A DNA stretch of 64,000 nt from KBS50 sp042434095 (GTDB taxonomy: Bacteria; Actinomycetota; Actinomycetes; Mycobacteriales; Micromonosporaceae), in the NCBI RefSeq assembly GCF_042434095.1, contig NZ_JBHLUE010000017.1:324195-388194 (forward strand), in the 5' to 3' direction. The position numbers and the translations under genes were made by a program. The notes under the pieces were generated by a model. It was not told the origin of the DNA. It worked only from the letters and a program-made list of their open reading frames with translations, and did no database searches. Below are positions 7,110 to 15,737 of this stretch, one piece after another; position 1 is the first letter of the stretch, and the number at the start of each line of letters is the position of its first letter.

Positions 7110-9433
7110 CCGGAACTCCGCACGGCGACCGGCAGCCCGCCGAGGGGCTGCCGGTCGCTCGCGTCTGCGTCGACGTGCCGCTGGCGCACCTCGACCGGCC
7201 GTTCGACTACCTGGTGCCGGCCGAGCTGGACGCCACGGCCCGGCCGGGCACCCGGGTGCGGGTCCGGTTCGCCGGCAAGCCGGTCGACGGGTGGCTGCTC
7301 GAGCGGGTGGCCGAGTCCCCGCACGGCGGCCGGCTGGCCTACCTGGACCGGGTGGTGTCGCCGGAGCCCGTGCTCGCTCCGGAGATCGCCCGGCTGGCAC
7401 GGGCGGTGGCCGACCGCTACGCGGGCAGCCTGGCCGACGTCCTCCGGCTGGCGGTGCCGCCCCGGCACGCCCGGGTCGAACGCGAGCCGGCCCGCGCCGG
7501 CACGTCGGCGGCGGCTGCCGGCGAGGGCGCCGGGAGACCGGCGGCCGCCGGTCAGGGTGCCGGGACGCCGGCGGCGGTCGGTGACGGTGCCGCGGGGCCG
7601 GCGGCGGGTGAGGGTGCTGGGACCGTCCGGGTGGCGGCCGGGCGTGCCGGGACCGTCCAGGCCGCCGGCGGGGGTGCCGGGACCGTCCGGGGGGCGGGCG
7701 GGGGCGCCGGGACTGTCCAGGCCGCGGGCGCGGGTGCCGGGACCGTCCGGGTGGCGGGCGGCGCCGCGACCGGCGACGCCGTGGCGCCGCCGACCGTTGA
7801 CGCTGCCGGTAACGCGGTGGCGCCCCCGGCCGGTGCCGGTGACGGCGCGGCACCGCCGGCCGCTGACGGCGCCGGTACGCCGGTGGACGAGGGTTGGCGG
7901 GCGTACCCGGCCGGGCCGGCGTTCCTGACCGCGCTGGCCGGCGGCCGGTCGCCGCGGGCCGTCTGGTCGGCGCTGGCCGGCGAGGACTGGCCGGCCCGGT
8001 ACGCGGCCGCGCTGGCCGCCACCGCCGGATCCGGGCGGGGCGCGGTGGCGGTGGTGCCGGACGCCCGGGACCTGGACCGGCTCGACGCGGCGCTGACCGC
8101 GCGGCTCGGGCCCGGCCGGCACGTGGTGCTCTCCGCGGCGCTCGGCCCGGCCAAGCGGTACCGGGCCTTCCTCGCGGCCCGCCGCAGCGAGGCGCCGGTG
8201 GTGATCGGCACCCGGGCCGCGGCGTTCGCCCCGGTTGCCCGGCTCGGCCTGGTGGCCGTCTGGGACGACGGCGACGACCTGCACGGCGAGCCGCGGGCGC
8301 CGTATCCGCACGCCCGGGACGTGCTGCTGACCCGGGCCCAGCAGACCGGCGCCGGGGCGCTGGTCGGCGGGTTCGCCCGCACCGGCGAGGCGCAGCTGCT
8401 GGTGGAGACCGGCTGGGCGGTGCCGATCGAGGGGGACCGGGCCGGGCTGCGCGCCCGGACGCCCCGGGTGGTCCCGGTGGGCGACACCCCGCAGCTCGCC
8501 CGGGACCCGGCCGCGGAATCCGCCCGGCTGCCCAGCGTCGCCTGGGAGGCCGCCCGGTCCGCGCTGGCCGCCGCCGCGCCGGTGCTGGTGCAGGTGCCCA
8601 GGCGCGGCTACCTGCCGTCGGTCTCCTGCGCCGACTGCCGCGCCCCGGCCCGGTGCGCCAACTGCGCCGGCCCGCTGGCGCTGCGCTCCGCCCGGGCCGT
8701 GCCGGCGTGCCGCTGGTGCGGCCGGCCGGACGCCGCGTACACCTGCCCGCACTGCGATGGCCGCCGGCTGCGCGCCGCGGTCACCGGGTCCCGGCGTACG
8801 GCCGAGGAGCTCGGTCGGGCGTTTCCCGGCGCGACCGTGCGGACCTCCGGGCGGGAGGAGGTGCTGGCCGAGGTGCCGGCCGAGCCGGCGCTGGTGGTGG
8901 CCACCCCGGGCGCCGAGCCGGTGGCGGCCGGCGGGTACGGCGCGGTGCTCCTGCTGGACGCGTGGGCCCTGCTCACCCGGGCCGACCTGCGGGCCAGCGA
9001 GGAGACGCTGCGCCGGTGGATGGCGGCCGCGGCGCTGGCCCGGCCGGCCGGCGCGGGCGGCCGGGTGGTGGTGGTGGCCGACGGCGCCCTCGGGCCGGTG
9101 CAGGCGTTGCTGCGCTGGGACGCGCCCTGGTTCGCGGCCCGGGAAATGGCCGAGCGGCGCGAGCTCGGCTTCCCGCCGGCGGTCCGGATGGCCAGCGTGA
9201 CCGGCCCGCCGGAGGCGGTGGCCGACCTGCTCGCCCTGGTGCGGCTGCCGGCCGGTGCCGAGCAGCTCGGTCCGGTGCCCGCCGGGGACGGCGCGGAGCG
9301 GATGCTGCTGCGGGTGGCCCGGTCCGGCGGGCCCGAGCTGGCCCGGGCGTTGCACGAGGCCGCCGGGGTACGCGCCGCGCGCAAGGCCAGCCAGCCGGTG
9401 CGGATCCAGGTCGACCCGCACGACCTGTTCTGA
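7106..9433 (+). CDS. priA: Primosomal protein N' (PriA), helicase-inactive actinobacterial form with repeat insertion
   Basis: PriA family replication-restart protein. The N-terminal DNA-binding domain is clear (VARVCVDVPLAHLDRPFDYL). The zinc region keeps four cysteine pairs (CADC, CANC, CRWC, CPHC), but Walker A is replaced by AGSGRG and the DEEH box by WDDGDD, as is usual in actinobacterial PriA, which are predicted not to unwind DNA. The start is uncertain: a CTG at 7106 overlaps the metK stop and gives the expected N-terminus, whereas GTG 7175 would remove the first strand. Residues about 130-260 are a Gly/Ala-rich low-complexity insert containing five 10-residue repeats (7619-7768). Length with the CTG start is 775 residues, longer than typical because of the insert. 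Confidence 0.88.
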   Translation: MTGTPHGDRQPAEGLPVARVCVDVPLAHLDRPFDYLVPAELDATARPGTRVRVRFAGKPVDGWLLERVAESPHGGRLAYLDRVVSPEPVLAPEIARLARAVADRYAGSLADVLRLAVPPRHARVEREPARAGTSAAAAGEGAGRPAAAGQGAGTPAAVGDGAAGPAAGEGAGTVRVAAGRAGTVQAAGGGAGTVRGAGGGAGTVQAAGAGAGTVRVAGGAATGDAVAPPTVDAAGNAVAPPAGAGDGAAPPAADGAGTPVDEGWRAYPAGPAFLTALAGGRSPRAVWSALAGEDWPARYAAALAATAGSGRGAVAVVPDARDLDRLDAALTARLGPGRHVVLSAALGPAKRYRAFLAARRSEAPVVIGTRAAAFAPVARLGLVAVWDDGDDLHGEPRAPYPHARDVLLTRAQQTGAGALVGGFARTGEAQLLVETGWAVPIEGDRAGLRARTPRVVPVGDTPQLARDPAAESARLPSVAWEAARSALAAAAPVLVQVPRRGYLPSVSCADCRAPARCANCAGPLALRSARAVPACRWCGRPDAAYTCPHCDGRRLRAAVTGSRRTAEELGRAFPGATVRTSGREEVLAEVPAEPALVVATPGAEPVAAGGYGAVLLLDAWALLTRADLRASEETLRRWMAAAALARPAGAGGRVVVVADGALGPVQALLRWDAPWFAAREMAERRELGFPPAVRMASVTGPPEAVADLLALVRLPAGAEQLGPVPAGDGAERMLLRVARSGGPELARALHEAAGVRAARKASQPVRIQVDPHDLF
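7619..7768. repeat. 30-bp tandem repeat x5 inside priA
   Basis: Five in-frame 30-bp units (7619-7648 to 7739-7768), each encoding a variant of GTVRxAxGxA. They lie within a 390-bp low-complexity segment between the DNA-binding domain and the helicase-like region. Confidence 0.9.
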
Positions 9434-9529
9434 TTGGAGCGCCGGCTGAGCCACGTTGCCGGGGCCTGCCGGGCGATGCTGGGCCAACCTTCCGGACGGG
9501 CGCGGCCGAGCGCACGGAGGGCAGGCTGA

Positions 9530-9653
9530 CTGGTTGGATAGTCAGGATATCCGACCTGGAATCCTATTAGTAGCAAATTTGCATATCATGCTTTTTCCCG
9601 GGCCTTCCGCCTGGAACATAACGGTCATAAGCAGCTATTAGCTCATTAGCCTC
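9530..9653. promoter_or_regulatory. AT-rich regulatory region upstream of the exopolysaccharide pair
   Basis: The 220-bp gap after priA ends in about 120 bp that is strikingly A/T-rich for this genome. It contains a perfect palindrome GCAAATTTGC (9573-9582) and AGCTATTAGCT (9633-9643), the latter inside a longer imperfect dyad (about 9628-9648) next to the gene start. This looks like a regulator- or nucleoid-protein-bound promoter. No -35/-10 pair can be assigned with confidence. Confidence 0.5.
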
Positions 9654-10280
9654 GTGCGGGTGAGAACGCCACATGATCCCCCGGTCCTCCGGCCAAGCTC
9701 GCCGGCGCAGCCGGTGTTCGTTGACGTCACGGGACGCCGGCTGCGGTTGTTCAACCGGCTCGCGGTCATGCTGGTCCTGCTTGGACTCGGCTACTTTCCG
9801 CTGGTAGGGATGTCGGCGGCGGACGCGCGGACGTACCGCCTGGAACTCGGCTTCCCGGGCGCCGCGCCGGCGCCGCGGCCAACCGCCGGCGTCCCGGTCG
9901 ATGCGTTGTCGAGCCCTCCGTCGAGCATCCCGCCGCCAAGGCCCGCAACCCGGCCGGGAGGCGGCGAGGTCAGCCACTCCAGGCGCCGGACGGTGACGGC
10001 GCCGAGCCAGGTGGCCCGCACGGCGGCGGCGCGCCGACAGCTCGGTGTCCGGCCGGCCCCGCGTCCGTCGGCGGTCCCATCGGTCACGGCGTCCGCCGGC
10101 CCGTCGGCCCCCGCGCCGTCGCCCACCGCGCCCCCGACGCCTGGCCCCACACCGTCGGCGACGGATCCCACCACCCCGGGGCCGGCGGGCTCTGGCGCGT
10201 CGACGACCGGGCCGTCGTCTGCCCCCGGCACCGTCCCGACGGCGCTCGCGAACGCGACGACGGGACGGTACGCCGGATGA
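9654..10280 (+). CDS. Small membrane-anchored Pro/Ala/Thr-rich protein, MatA-like position
   Basis: Function not recognised by sequence. The 208-residue product has one hydrophobic segment (LAVMLVLLGLGYFPLVGM, residues about 37-54) followed by about 140 residues of Pro/Ala/Ser/Thr-rich, probably extracytoplasmic sequence. The start is taken as GTG 9654; GTG 9660 is an alternative and neither has a good Shine-Dalgarno. The stop overlaps the next ATG by ATGA (10277), so it is coupled to the deacetylase/glycosyltransferase. By position it may be the accessory membrane partner of that enzyme, as matA is to matB in Streptomyces; this is inference from context. Confidence 0.7.
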   Translation: MRVRTPHDPPVLRPSSPAQPVFVDVTGRRLRLFNRLAVMLVLLGLGYFPLVGMSAADARTYRLELGFPGAAPAPRPTAGVPVDALSSPPSSIPPPRPATRPGGGEVSHSRRRTVTAPSQVARTAAARRQLGVRPAPRPSAVPSVTASAGPSAPAPSPTAPPTPGPTPSATDPTTPGPAGSGASTTGPSSAPGTVPTALANATTGRYAG

Positions 10281-13200
10281 CCAGGATCGAGTCCACGACC
10301 TCCCGCGTGACGCCGCGGCCCCGCGTCCCACCCGGCGACAGCGGCCATCGTCGCCCCTGGCTCCGGGTGGCGGTCTGCGGTTCCGTCCTCGTGCTGGCCG
10401 GCCTGCTGCTCTTCGAGGCGTATGTGAGCTCGTCGTTCGCGCCCGATGTGCAGGCCGGGGTCGGCGACCAGGACGCGGTGCCAGCGGTGATCAGCTCCGG
10501 TGGCCCGATCATCGACGCCACCGGCGCCGAGCCGCGGTCCTTCCGGCTGCCGCCGAAGACGATCGCGCTCACCTTCGACGACGGGCCCGATCCCGTCTGG
10601 ACTCCCCGGGTGCTCGATGTGCTGCGCCGGCACGGTGTTCCGGCGACCTTCTTCGTGATCGGCTCGGAGGTTGTTCGGCACCCCCGGCTCGCTCGCCGGA
10701 TCGTGGCCGACGGCAACGAGGTCGGTGCGCACACGTTCACCCATCCGGACATCGCCCGGCTGCCGACGTGGCGTCGGAGCATCGAATACCGGCAGACCAC
10801 CGCCGCCATCGCCTACGCGACCTCCACTCGCCCGACCCTGCTGCGCTTCCCGTATTCGTCAGAGCCGGATGCCATCGACAATGACCTGTATTCCGCGGTG
10901 CGCGAAGTCGGTCGGTTGGGCAATCTCACCGTGGTCAACGACACCGACAGCCAGGACTGGGCGCGGCCGGGTGTCAACGCGATCCTTGCGAATGCGGCGC
11001 CTCGCGACAACCGGGGCGCGGTGGTGCTCATGCACGACGCGGGTGGGGACCGGTCCCAAACCGTCGCCGCCCTGGACCGGTTCATCCCCATGATGCAGAG
11101 CCGGGGATACACCTTCACCACCGTCACGGGTGGACTCAACCGGGCGCTCGGGTCCACGACCCGCGCCCTCACCGGCAACCCGGCCGCCGGCAGGTACGAG
11201 CGGGTGAGCGGGCTCGCCCTGTTCTGGGCCGTGCGGATCGCCGATGCGTTCGTCGGGGTCCTCCGCCTGCTCTTCGCCTTCCTCGGCGCCCTCGTGGTGG
11301 CCCGTACGCTGTTGCTGCTCGTCCTGGCCCACCGGCTTGCCCGGCGGCGGCGGGCGCCGGACTGGACCTGGGGGCCGCCGGTGACCGAGCCGGTCTCGGT
11401 GGTCGTTCCCGCGTACAACGAGCGGGAGGGCATCGCCGCCACCCTGCGCAGCCTGGCGGCCAACGACCACCCGCTGGAGATCATCGTCGTCGATGACGGG
11501 TCGACCGACGGCACCGCGGACATCGCGGACGGCCTCGGGTTGCCGAACGTCCGGGTCGTCCGCAAGGCCAACGGGGGCAAGGCCAGCGCCCTCAACGCGG
11601 GCATCGCCCTCGCCCGGTACGAGCTGCTGGTGATGGTCGACGCCGACACGGTCTTCGAGCCCGACTCGATCCGCCGGCTGGTCCAGCCGTTCGCCGATGA
11701 CCGGACCGGCGCGGTGGCCGGGAACGTGAAGGTCGGTAACCGGGCCAGCCTGCTCGGGCTGTGGCAGCACATCGAGTACGTCATCGGGTTCAACCTGGAC
11801 CGGCGGCTCTACGACACGCTGGGTTGCATGCCCACGGTGCCCGGCGCCATCGGCGCGTTCCGCCGGCGTGCCGTGCTCGCGGCGGGCGGAATGACCGCGG
11901 ACACCCTGGCCGAGGACACCGACATCACGATGGCGCTGCTGCGGGACGGCTGGCGGGTGGTGTACGAGCCGACGGCGCGAGCCTGGACCGAGGCCCCCGC
12001 CACGCTCACCGAACTCTGGCGGCAGCGGTACCGGTGGAGCTACGGCACCATGCAGGCGATGTGGAAGCACCGCCGGGCGTGGCGGGACAGCGGCGCGTCT
12101 GGTCGATTTGGTCGCGTCGGGCTGCCGTTCCTCGCTCTCTTCGGCGTGCTGCTGCCGATGCTCGCGCCGATCCTGGATCTGATGGCGGTCTACAGCGTGC
12201 TGCTGCTCGACTCGGTGGGCACCGCCGTCATCTGGCTGCTGATGCTCGGGATGCAGGTCGGTACGGCCTTCGTCGCGTTCCGCCTCGATCGGGAGGACCG
12301 CCGGGCGCTCTGGGCGGTCCCGCTCCAGCAGTTCGTCTATCGGCAACTGATGTACCTGGTGCTGATCCGGGCGGTCGTCAGCGCGATGACCGGCACCCAC
12401 GTCCGCTGGCGCAAGCTGCAACGCCGTGGTTTGGCGCCCGTGACCGGGGCTCGCCCGGCCCGGCCGGCCGGCCCGGTCCTGTCGGGCCGCCCGGCCCCGG
12501 CGGCCGGCCCGGTCCTGCCGGCCCGCCCGGCCCCGGCGGCCGGCAGAGCACTGCCGGCCGGCCCCGGCCCGGCGGCCCGCCCAGCCGTCCGGGACCGGTG
12601 GTTCGACACGCTGCGGGCGCTGGCCCTGCTCCGGGTGTTCGTCTATCACATGTTTGGCTTCGGCTGGCTCAGCCTCGCGTTTCCGGCCATGGGGATCATG
12701 TTCGCGCTCGCCGGTTCGTTGATGGCGGGCTCGCTGGACCGGTCGCCGCGCCACGCCGTGGCTGGGCGGATCCGACGGCTGCTGCCGGCCCTGTGGGCGC
12801 TCGGCGCGCTGCTGGTGCCGCTCATGCTGTGGCGTGGCTGGCCCGACCGACCCGCCTGGCCGGCGCTGCTGACCTGGGTTGTGCCGGTGTTCCAGCCTCC
12901 CGGCTCGGAGTGGGCGCAGCCAGCCACCGAGGTGCTCTGGTACCTCGTCACCTATTTCTGGCTTGTCCTGCTCTCGCCGGCGTTGTTGTGGCTCTACCGC
13001 CGTCGTCCGCTGGCGACCGTGCTGCTGCCGATTGTCGTACTAGCCGGAATTGTCCTCGTTCCCGGACTCGTCAACCCCGATGGCGGCGCCGGCGCCGTCG
13101 TCACCGACCTGGCGACCTTCACCGCGTGCTGGGTCGTCGGCTTCGCGCACCGGGAGGGCGCGCTTCGGCGGTTGTCCGTGCGGCCCCTGATGGGCGGAGC

Positions 13201-13693
13201 ACTGGTGGCCATGGGCGTGGGACTGGGCTGGGCGCTGACCCATCGCGGTGACAACGGGATCGACCTCAACGACATCCCGTTGGCCCAGGCATGCTGGTCG
13301 CTCGGGTTCGTGCTCCTGCTGTTGCGGGCCACGCCCAGCCTCGGCTGGCTTGCCCGGGCGCGCCCACTGGCCGGGCTGGTCGACGCCCTGAACCGCCGGG
13401 CGGTCACCATCTACCTCTGGCACAACATGGCTGTCGGCGTGAGCTTCGCGGTCGGCGACGCGCTGGGGCTCTGGCGGCTCGGGGAGACGGGGTACGTCCT
13501 CGTGGCGTTGGCCCTGCTGATGGTCCCGCTGCTGGGGCTCGGCTGGCTGGAGGACGTTGCCGCCCGCCGGCTGGCCCGGTTGCTGCCGACCCAGCCCCGC
13601 CGTCGGTCGGCGGCGGGAGCGGCGCAGCCCCTCGGACCGGGCCAACGCGCAGCGGACCGGGCGGGCCTGGAAGCGGGTACGAGATCGGGATGA
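10277..13693 (+). CDS. Trifunctional membrane protein: NodB polysaccharide deacetylase + processive GT2 glycosyltransferase + acyltransferase-3 (MatB-like)
   Basis: A 1138-residue fusion. After an N-terminal membrane segment (about 30-50) comes a NodB deacetylase with TFDDGP (99-104), HTFTHPD, LLRFPY, DTDSQDW and LMHD. A second hydrophobic stretch is followed by a GT2 domain (about 375-700) with DDGSTDGT, MVDAD, AEDTD and QRYRW, the D,D,D,QxxRW signature of processive synthases, plus membrane helices. A repetitive Pro/Ala linker (12452-12559) leads to an acyltransferase family 3 domain (from about 772, FDTLRALALLRVFVYH) with about ten helices. Deacetylase plus GT2 is the MatB arrangement for poly-N-acetylglucosamine-like adhesive polymer in Streptomyces. 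The acyltransferase suggests the polymer is also O-acylated. Polymer identity is inferred. Confidence 0.88.
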   Translation: MTRIESTTSRVTPRPRVPPGDSGHRRPWLRVAVCGSVLVLAGLLLFEAYVSSSFAPDVQAGVGDQDAVPAVISSGGPIIDATGAEPRSFRLPPKTIALTFDDGPDPVWTPRVLDVLRRHGVPATFFVIGSEVVRHPRLARRIVADGNEVGAHTFTHPDIARLPTWRRSIEYRQTTAAIAYATSTRPTLLRFPYSSEPDAIDNDLYSAVREVGRLGNLTVVNDTDSQDWARPGVNAILANAAPRDNRGAVVLMHDAGGDRSQTVAALDRFIPMMQSRGYTFTTVTGGLNRALGSTTRALTGNPAAGRYERVSGLALFWAVRIADAFVGVLRLLFAFLGALVVARTLLLLVLAHRLARRRRAPDWTWGPPVTEPVSVVVPAYNEREGIAATLRSLAANDHPLEIIVVDDGSTDGTADIADGLGLPNVRVVRKANGGKASALNAGIALARYELLVMVDADTVFEPDSIRRLVQPFADDRTGAVAGNVKVGNRASLLGLWQHIEYVIGFNLDRRLYDTLGCMPTVPGAIGAFRRRAVLAAGGMTADTLAEDTDITMALLRDGWRVVYEPTARAWTEAPATLTELWRQRYRWSYGTMQAMWKHRRAWRDSGASGRFGRVGLPFLALFGVLLPMLAPILDLMAVYSVLLLDSVGTAVIWLLMLGMQVGTAFVAFRLDREDRRALWAVPLQQFVYRQLMYLVLIRAVVSAMTGTHVRWRKLQRRGLAPVTGARPARPAGPVLSGRPAPAAGPVLPARPAPAAGRALPAGPGPAARPAVRDRWFDTLRALALLRVFVYHMFGFGWLSLAFPAMGIMFALAGSLMAGSLDRSPRHAVAGRIRRLLPALWALGALLVPLMLWRGWPDRPAWPALLTWVVPVFQPPGSEWAQPATEVLWYLVTYFWLVLLSPALLWLYRRRPLATVLLPIVVLAGIVLVPGLVNPDGGAGAVVTDLATFTACWVVGFAHREGALRRLSVRPLMGGALVAMGVGLGWALTHRGDNGIDLNDIPLAQACWSLGFVLLLLRATPSLGWLARARPLAGLVDALNRRAVTIYLWHNMAVGVSFAVGDALGLWRLGETGYVLVALALLMVPLLGLGWLEDVAARRLARLLPTQPRRRSAAGAAQPLGPGQRAADRAGLEAGTRSG
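12452..12559. repeat. 36-bp tandem repeat x3 in the interdomain linker
   Basis: Three in-frame 36-bp units at 12452, 12488 and 12524, each encoding a 12-residue variant of RPAPAAGPVLPA. They form the flexible linker between the glycosyltransferase and acyltransferase domains. Confidence 0.85.
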
Positions 13694-13806
13694 CCGGCGG
13701 TTGGCCGGTAGGGGGCCGAGCCGGCGCCACCTGGTTGGGCAGGTTGGCCGTGGAAGCGACCGGCGGCAGGGGGATGGCAACAACCATCGGACGGTCCGCG
13801 AATTGC

Positions 13807-13826
13807 TTGGTACCGATGGGTACCAA
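13807..13826. promoter_or_regulatory. Perfect palindromic operator upstream of P450
   Basis: TTGGTACCgatgGGTACCAA has 8-bp perfect arms around a 4-bp spacer, flanked by A/T bases, 54 bp upstream of the P450 start. This is the size and symmetry of a dimeric repressor site. The cognate regulator is not in the window. Confidence 0.6.
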
Positions 13827-13879
13827 AATCGTGGCCGGCTCGGCATGATGAAGGTCCGTGCAGCCGGGAGGTGCGAGTC

Positions 13880-15094
13880 GTGGATCCCGCCGAGGCCGTC
13901 GGCCAGCTGATCTCACCTGAGGGGCGGGTCGACCCGTACCCGATCTATGCGGCGCTGCGCGAACACGGCCCGGTGGTGACCGCGGGGGAGGACTTCCTCG
14001 TGGTGACCGGGCACGCGGCCGCCGACGACCTGCTGCGCGACCCCCGGCTGGTGGTGCTGGACGACGCCCTGCGGGACCAGATGTGGCCCGAGTGGCGGGA
14101 GAGCCCCGCCGTGCTGTCCATCTCCCGGTCGATGCTGCGCAGCAACCCGCCGGACCACACCCGGATGCGGCGGCTCGCCGCCGGCACCTTCACGCCGCGG
14201 CGGATCGCCGGCATGCGCGGCGTGGTGGCCGCGCTGGCCGGGGAGCTGGTACGCGGGATGGCCGACCGCGGCCGGGACGGCACGCCGGTCGACTTCATGG
14301 CCGAGTTCGCGTACCCGTTGCCGGTCGGGGTGATCTGCGCGCTGCTCGGCGTGCCGGCGGCGGACCGGCCGTGGTTCCGGCAGCGGGCCGCGGACCTCAC
14401 CGCGGTGCTCGAGCTGGACGTGAGCCCGCAGGACCGGGCGGCCGCCGACAAGGGCGCCACCGACCTGCTGGACTACTTCGCCGAGCTGGTCCGGGCCCGC
14501 CGGCGGAACCCGGCCGACGACCTCACCACGGCGCTGGTGCAGGCGCACGACGGCGACGGTGACCGGCTCAGCTCCGCGGAACTGCTGGCCAACCTCGTGG
14601 TGCTGCTGGTCGCCGGCTTCGAGACCACCACCAACCTGTTCGGCAACGGCCTCGCGGTGTTGCTCCGCGAGCCCGAGCACGCCGCGGCGCTGCGCGCGGA
14701 TCCCGACCGGGCGCCCCGGTACGTGACCGAGATGCTCCGGTACGACTCACCGGTGCAGCTCACCTCCCGGGTGGCGAGCACGGCGCTGAGCTGCGGATCG
14801 ACGCCCGTGCCGGCCGGCGCCGGGCTGCTCGTGCTGCTCGGCGCGGCCAACCGGGATCCCGCCCGGTTCACCCACCCGGAGCGGTTCGACCCGGACCGCG
14901 AGCACAACCACCCGCTCTCCTTCGGCGGCGGCCCGCACTACTGCCTGGGCGCCGCGCTCGCCCGGCTGGAGGCGGAGGTGGCCTTCCCGCTGCTGCTGCG
15001 CGAGCTGCCCGGGCTCGACCTGGCCGGTGAGCCGGTCCGGCGGACCCGGCTCACCCTGCGCGGCTACGCCGCCCTGCCGGTCCGGGTGGGCTGA
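13880..15094 (+). CDS. Cytochrome P450
   Basis: Soluble bacterial class I P450 monooxygenase, 404 residues. I-helix oxygen-binding segment VAGFETTTN, K-helix ExxR in TEMLRYDSP, and the heme loop FGGGPHYCLGAALARLE with the axial cysteine at about C355. The GTG at 13880 is preferred because GGGAGG sits 8 bp upstream; an in-frame GTG at 13871 overlaps that site. No ferredoxin or ferredoxin reductase is adjacent, so redox partners must come from elsewhere. The palindrome at 13807-13826 suggests repression by a dedicated regulator. The substrate cannot be told from sequence. It lies in the accessory insertion between priA and def. Confidence 0.93.
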   Translation: MDPAEAVGQLISPEGRVDPYPIYAALREHGPVVTAGEDFLVVTGHAAADDLLRDPRLVVLDDALRDQMWPEWRESPAVLSISRSMLRSNPPDHTRMRRLAAGTFTPRRIAGMRGVVAALAGELVRGMADRGRDGTPVDFMAEFAYPLPVGVICALLGVPAADRPWFRQRAADLTAVLELDVSPQDRAAADKGATDLLDYFAELVRARRRNPADDLTTALVQAHDGDGDRLSSAELLANLVVLLVAGFETTTNLFGNGLAVLLREPEHAAALRADPDRAPRYVTEMLRYDSPVQLTSRVASTALSCGSTPVPAGAGLLVLLGAANRDPARFTHPERFDPDREHNHPLSFGGGPHYCLGAALARLEAEVAFPLLLRELPGLDLAGEPVRRTRLTLRGYAALPVRVG

Positions 15095-15123
15095 CGGGCC
15101 GCCGGGCAGTCGGCGGGGGTCCG

Positions 15124-15129
15124 TAGACT
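15124..15129 (+). promoter_or_regulatory. -10-like element TAGACT before def
   Basis: CGTAGACTGG precedes def by 44 bp. The same CGTAGACT string occurs before rpe (21214-21221) and pheS (31562-31569), which suggests a common housekeeping -10 context. Confidence 0.4.
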
Positions 15130-15172
15130 GGTATGGCATTCGCGCCCACCAGCGGTGAAGGAGCCTCCTCGC

Positions 15173-15733
15173 GTGACCGTCCAGCCCATCCGTCTCTTCG
15201 GCGACCCGGTGCTGCGCACCCCGGCCGAAGCCGTCGTCGACTTCGACGCCGAACTGCGCAGGCTCGTCGCCGACCTCACCGAGACGATGCGGGAGCAGGG
15301 CGGGGCCGGCCTGGCCGCGCCGCAGCTCGGGGTCGGGCTGCGGGTGTTCGCCTTCGACGTGGACGACGTGCTGGGACACCTGGTCAACCCGGTGCTGGAG
15401 TTCCCCGACGAACAGGAGCAGGACGGACCCGAGGGCTGCCTGTCCATTCCAGGGCTGTACTTCGACACCAAGCGCCGGCAGAACGTGGTGGCCAAGGGCT
15501 TCAACTCGTCGGGCGACCCGGTGCAGATCGTCGGCACCGGGCTGATGGCGCGGTGCGTGCAGCACGAGACCGACCACCTGGACGGGGTGCTGTTCATCGA
15601 CCGGCTCGACCCGGCCGGCCGCAAGGAGGCCATGAAGGCCATCCGCCAGGCCGAGTGGTACGACGTGGGCGCGCCGCCGGTGGTCAAGGTCAGCCCGCAC
15701 GGGTCGACCAGCCCCTTCGGTTTGGGCCGGTGA
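15173..15733 (+). CDS. def: Peptide deformylase
   Basis: Removes the formyl group from the N-terminal methionine of nascent proteins; a metal-dependent enzyme. It is 186 residues with all three motifs: GAGLAAPQ (GxGxAAxQ), EGCLS with the metal cysteine, and QHETDH (HExxH). The GTG at 15173 is chosen because GAAGGAG lies 9 bp upstream; GTG 15155 overlaps that Shine-Dalgarno. The C-terminus is about 20 residues longer than the enzyme core. fmt, encoding the enzyme that adds the formyl group, starts 4 bp after the stop, so the opposing activities are co-expressed. Confidence 0.97.
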   Translation: MTVQPIRLFGDPVLRTPAEAVVDFDAELRRLVADLTETMREQGGAGLAAPQLGVGLRVFAFDVDDVLGHLVNPVLEFPDEQEQDGPEGCLSIPGLYFDTKRRQNVVAKGFNSSGDPVQIVGTGLMARCVQHETDHLDGVLFIDRLDPAGRKEAMKAIRQAEWYDVGAPPVVKVSPHGSTSPFGLGR

Positions 15734-15737
15734 GCTG

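Noticed and set aside
7619..7768. CRISPR-like array of regular repeats
   Set aside because: Units are directly adjacent with no unique spacers and remain in the priA reading frame; they are coding tandem repeats. No CRISPR array or cas gene was found anywhere in the window.
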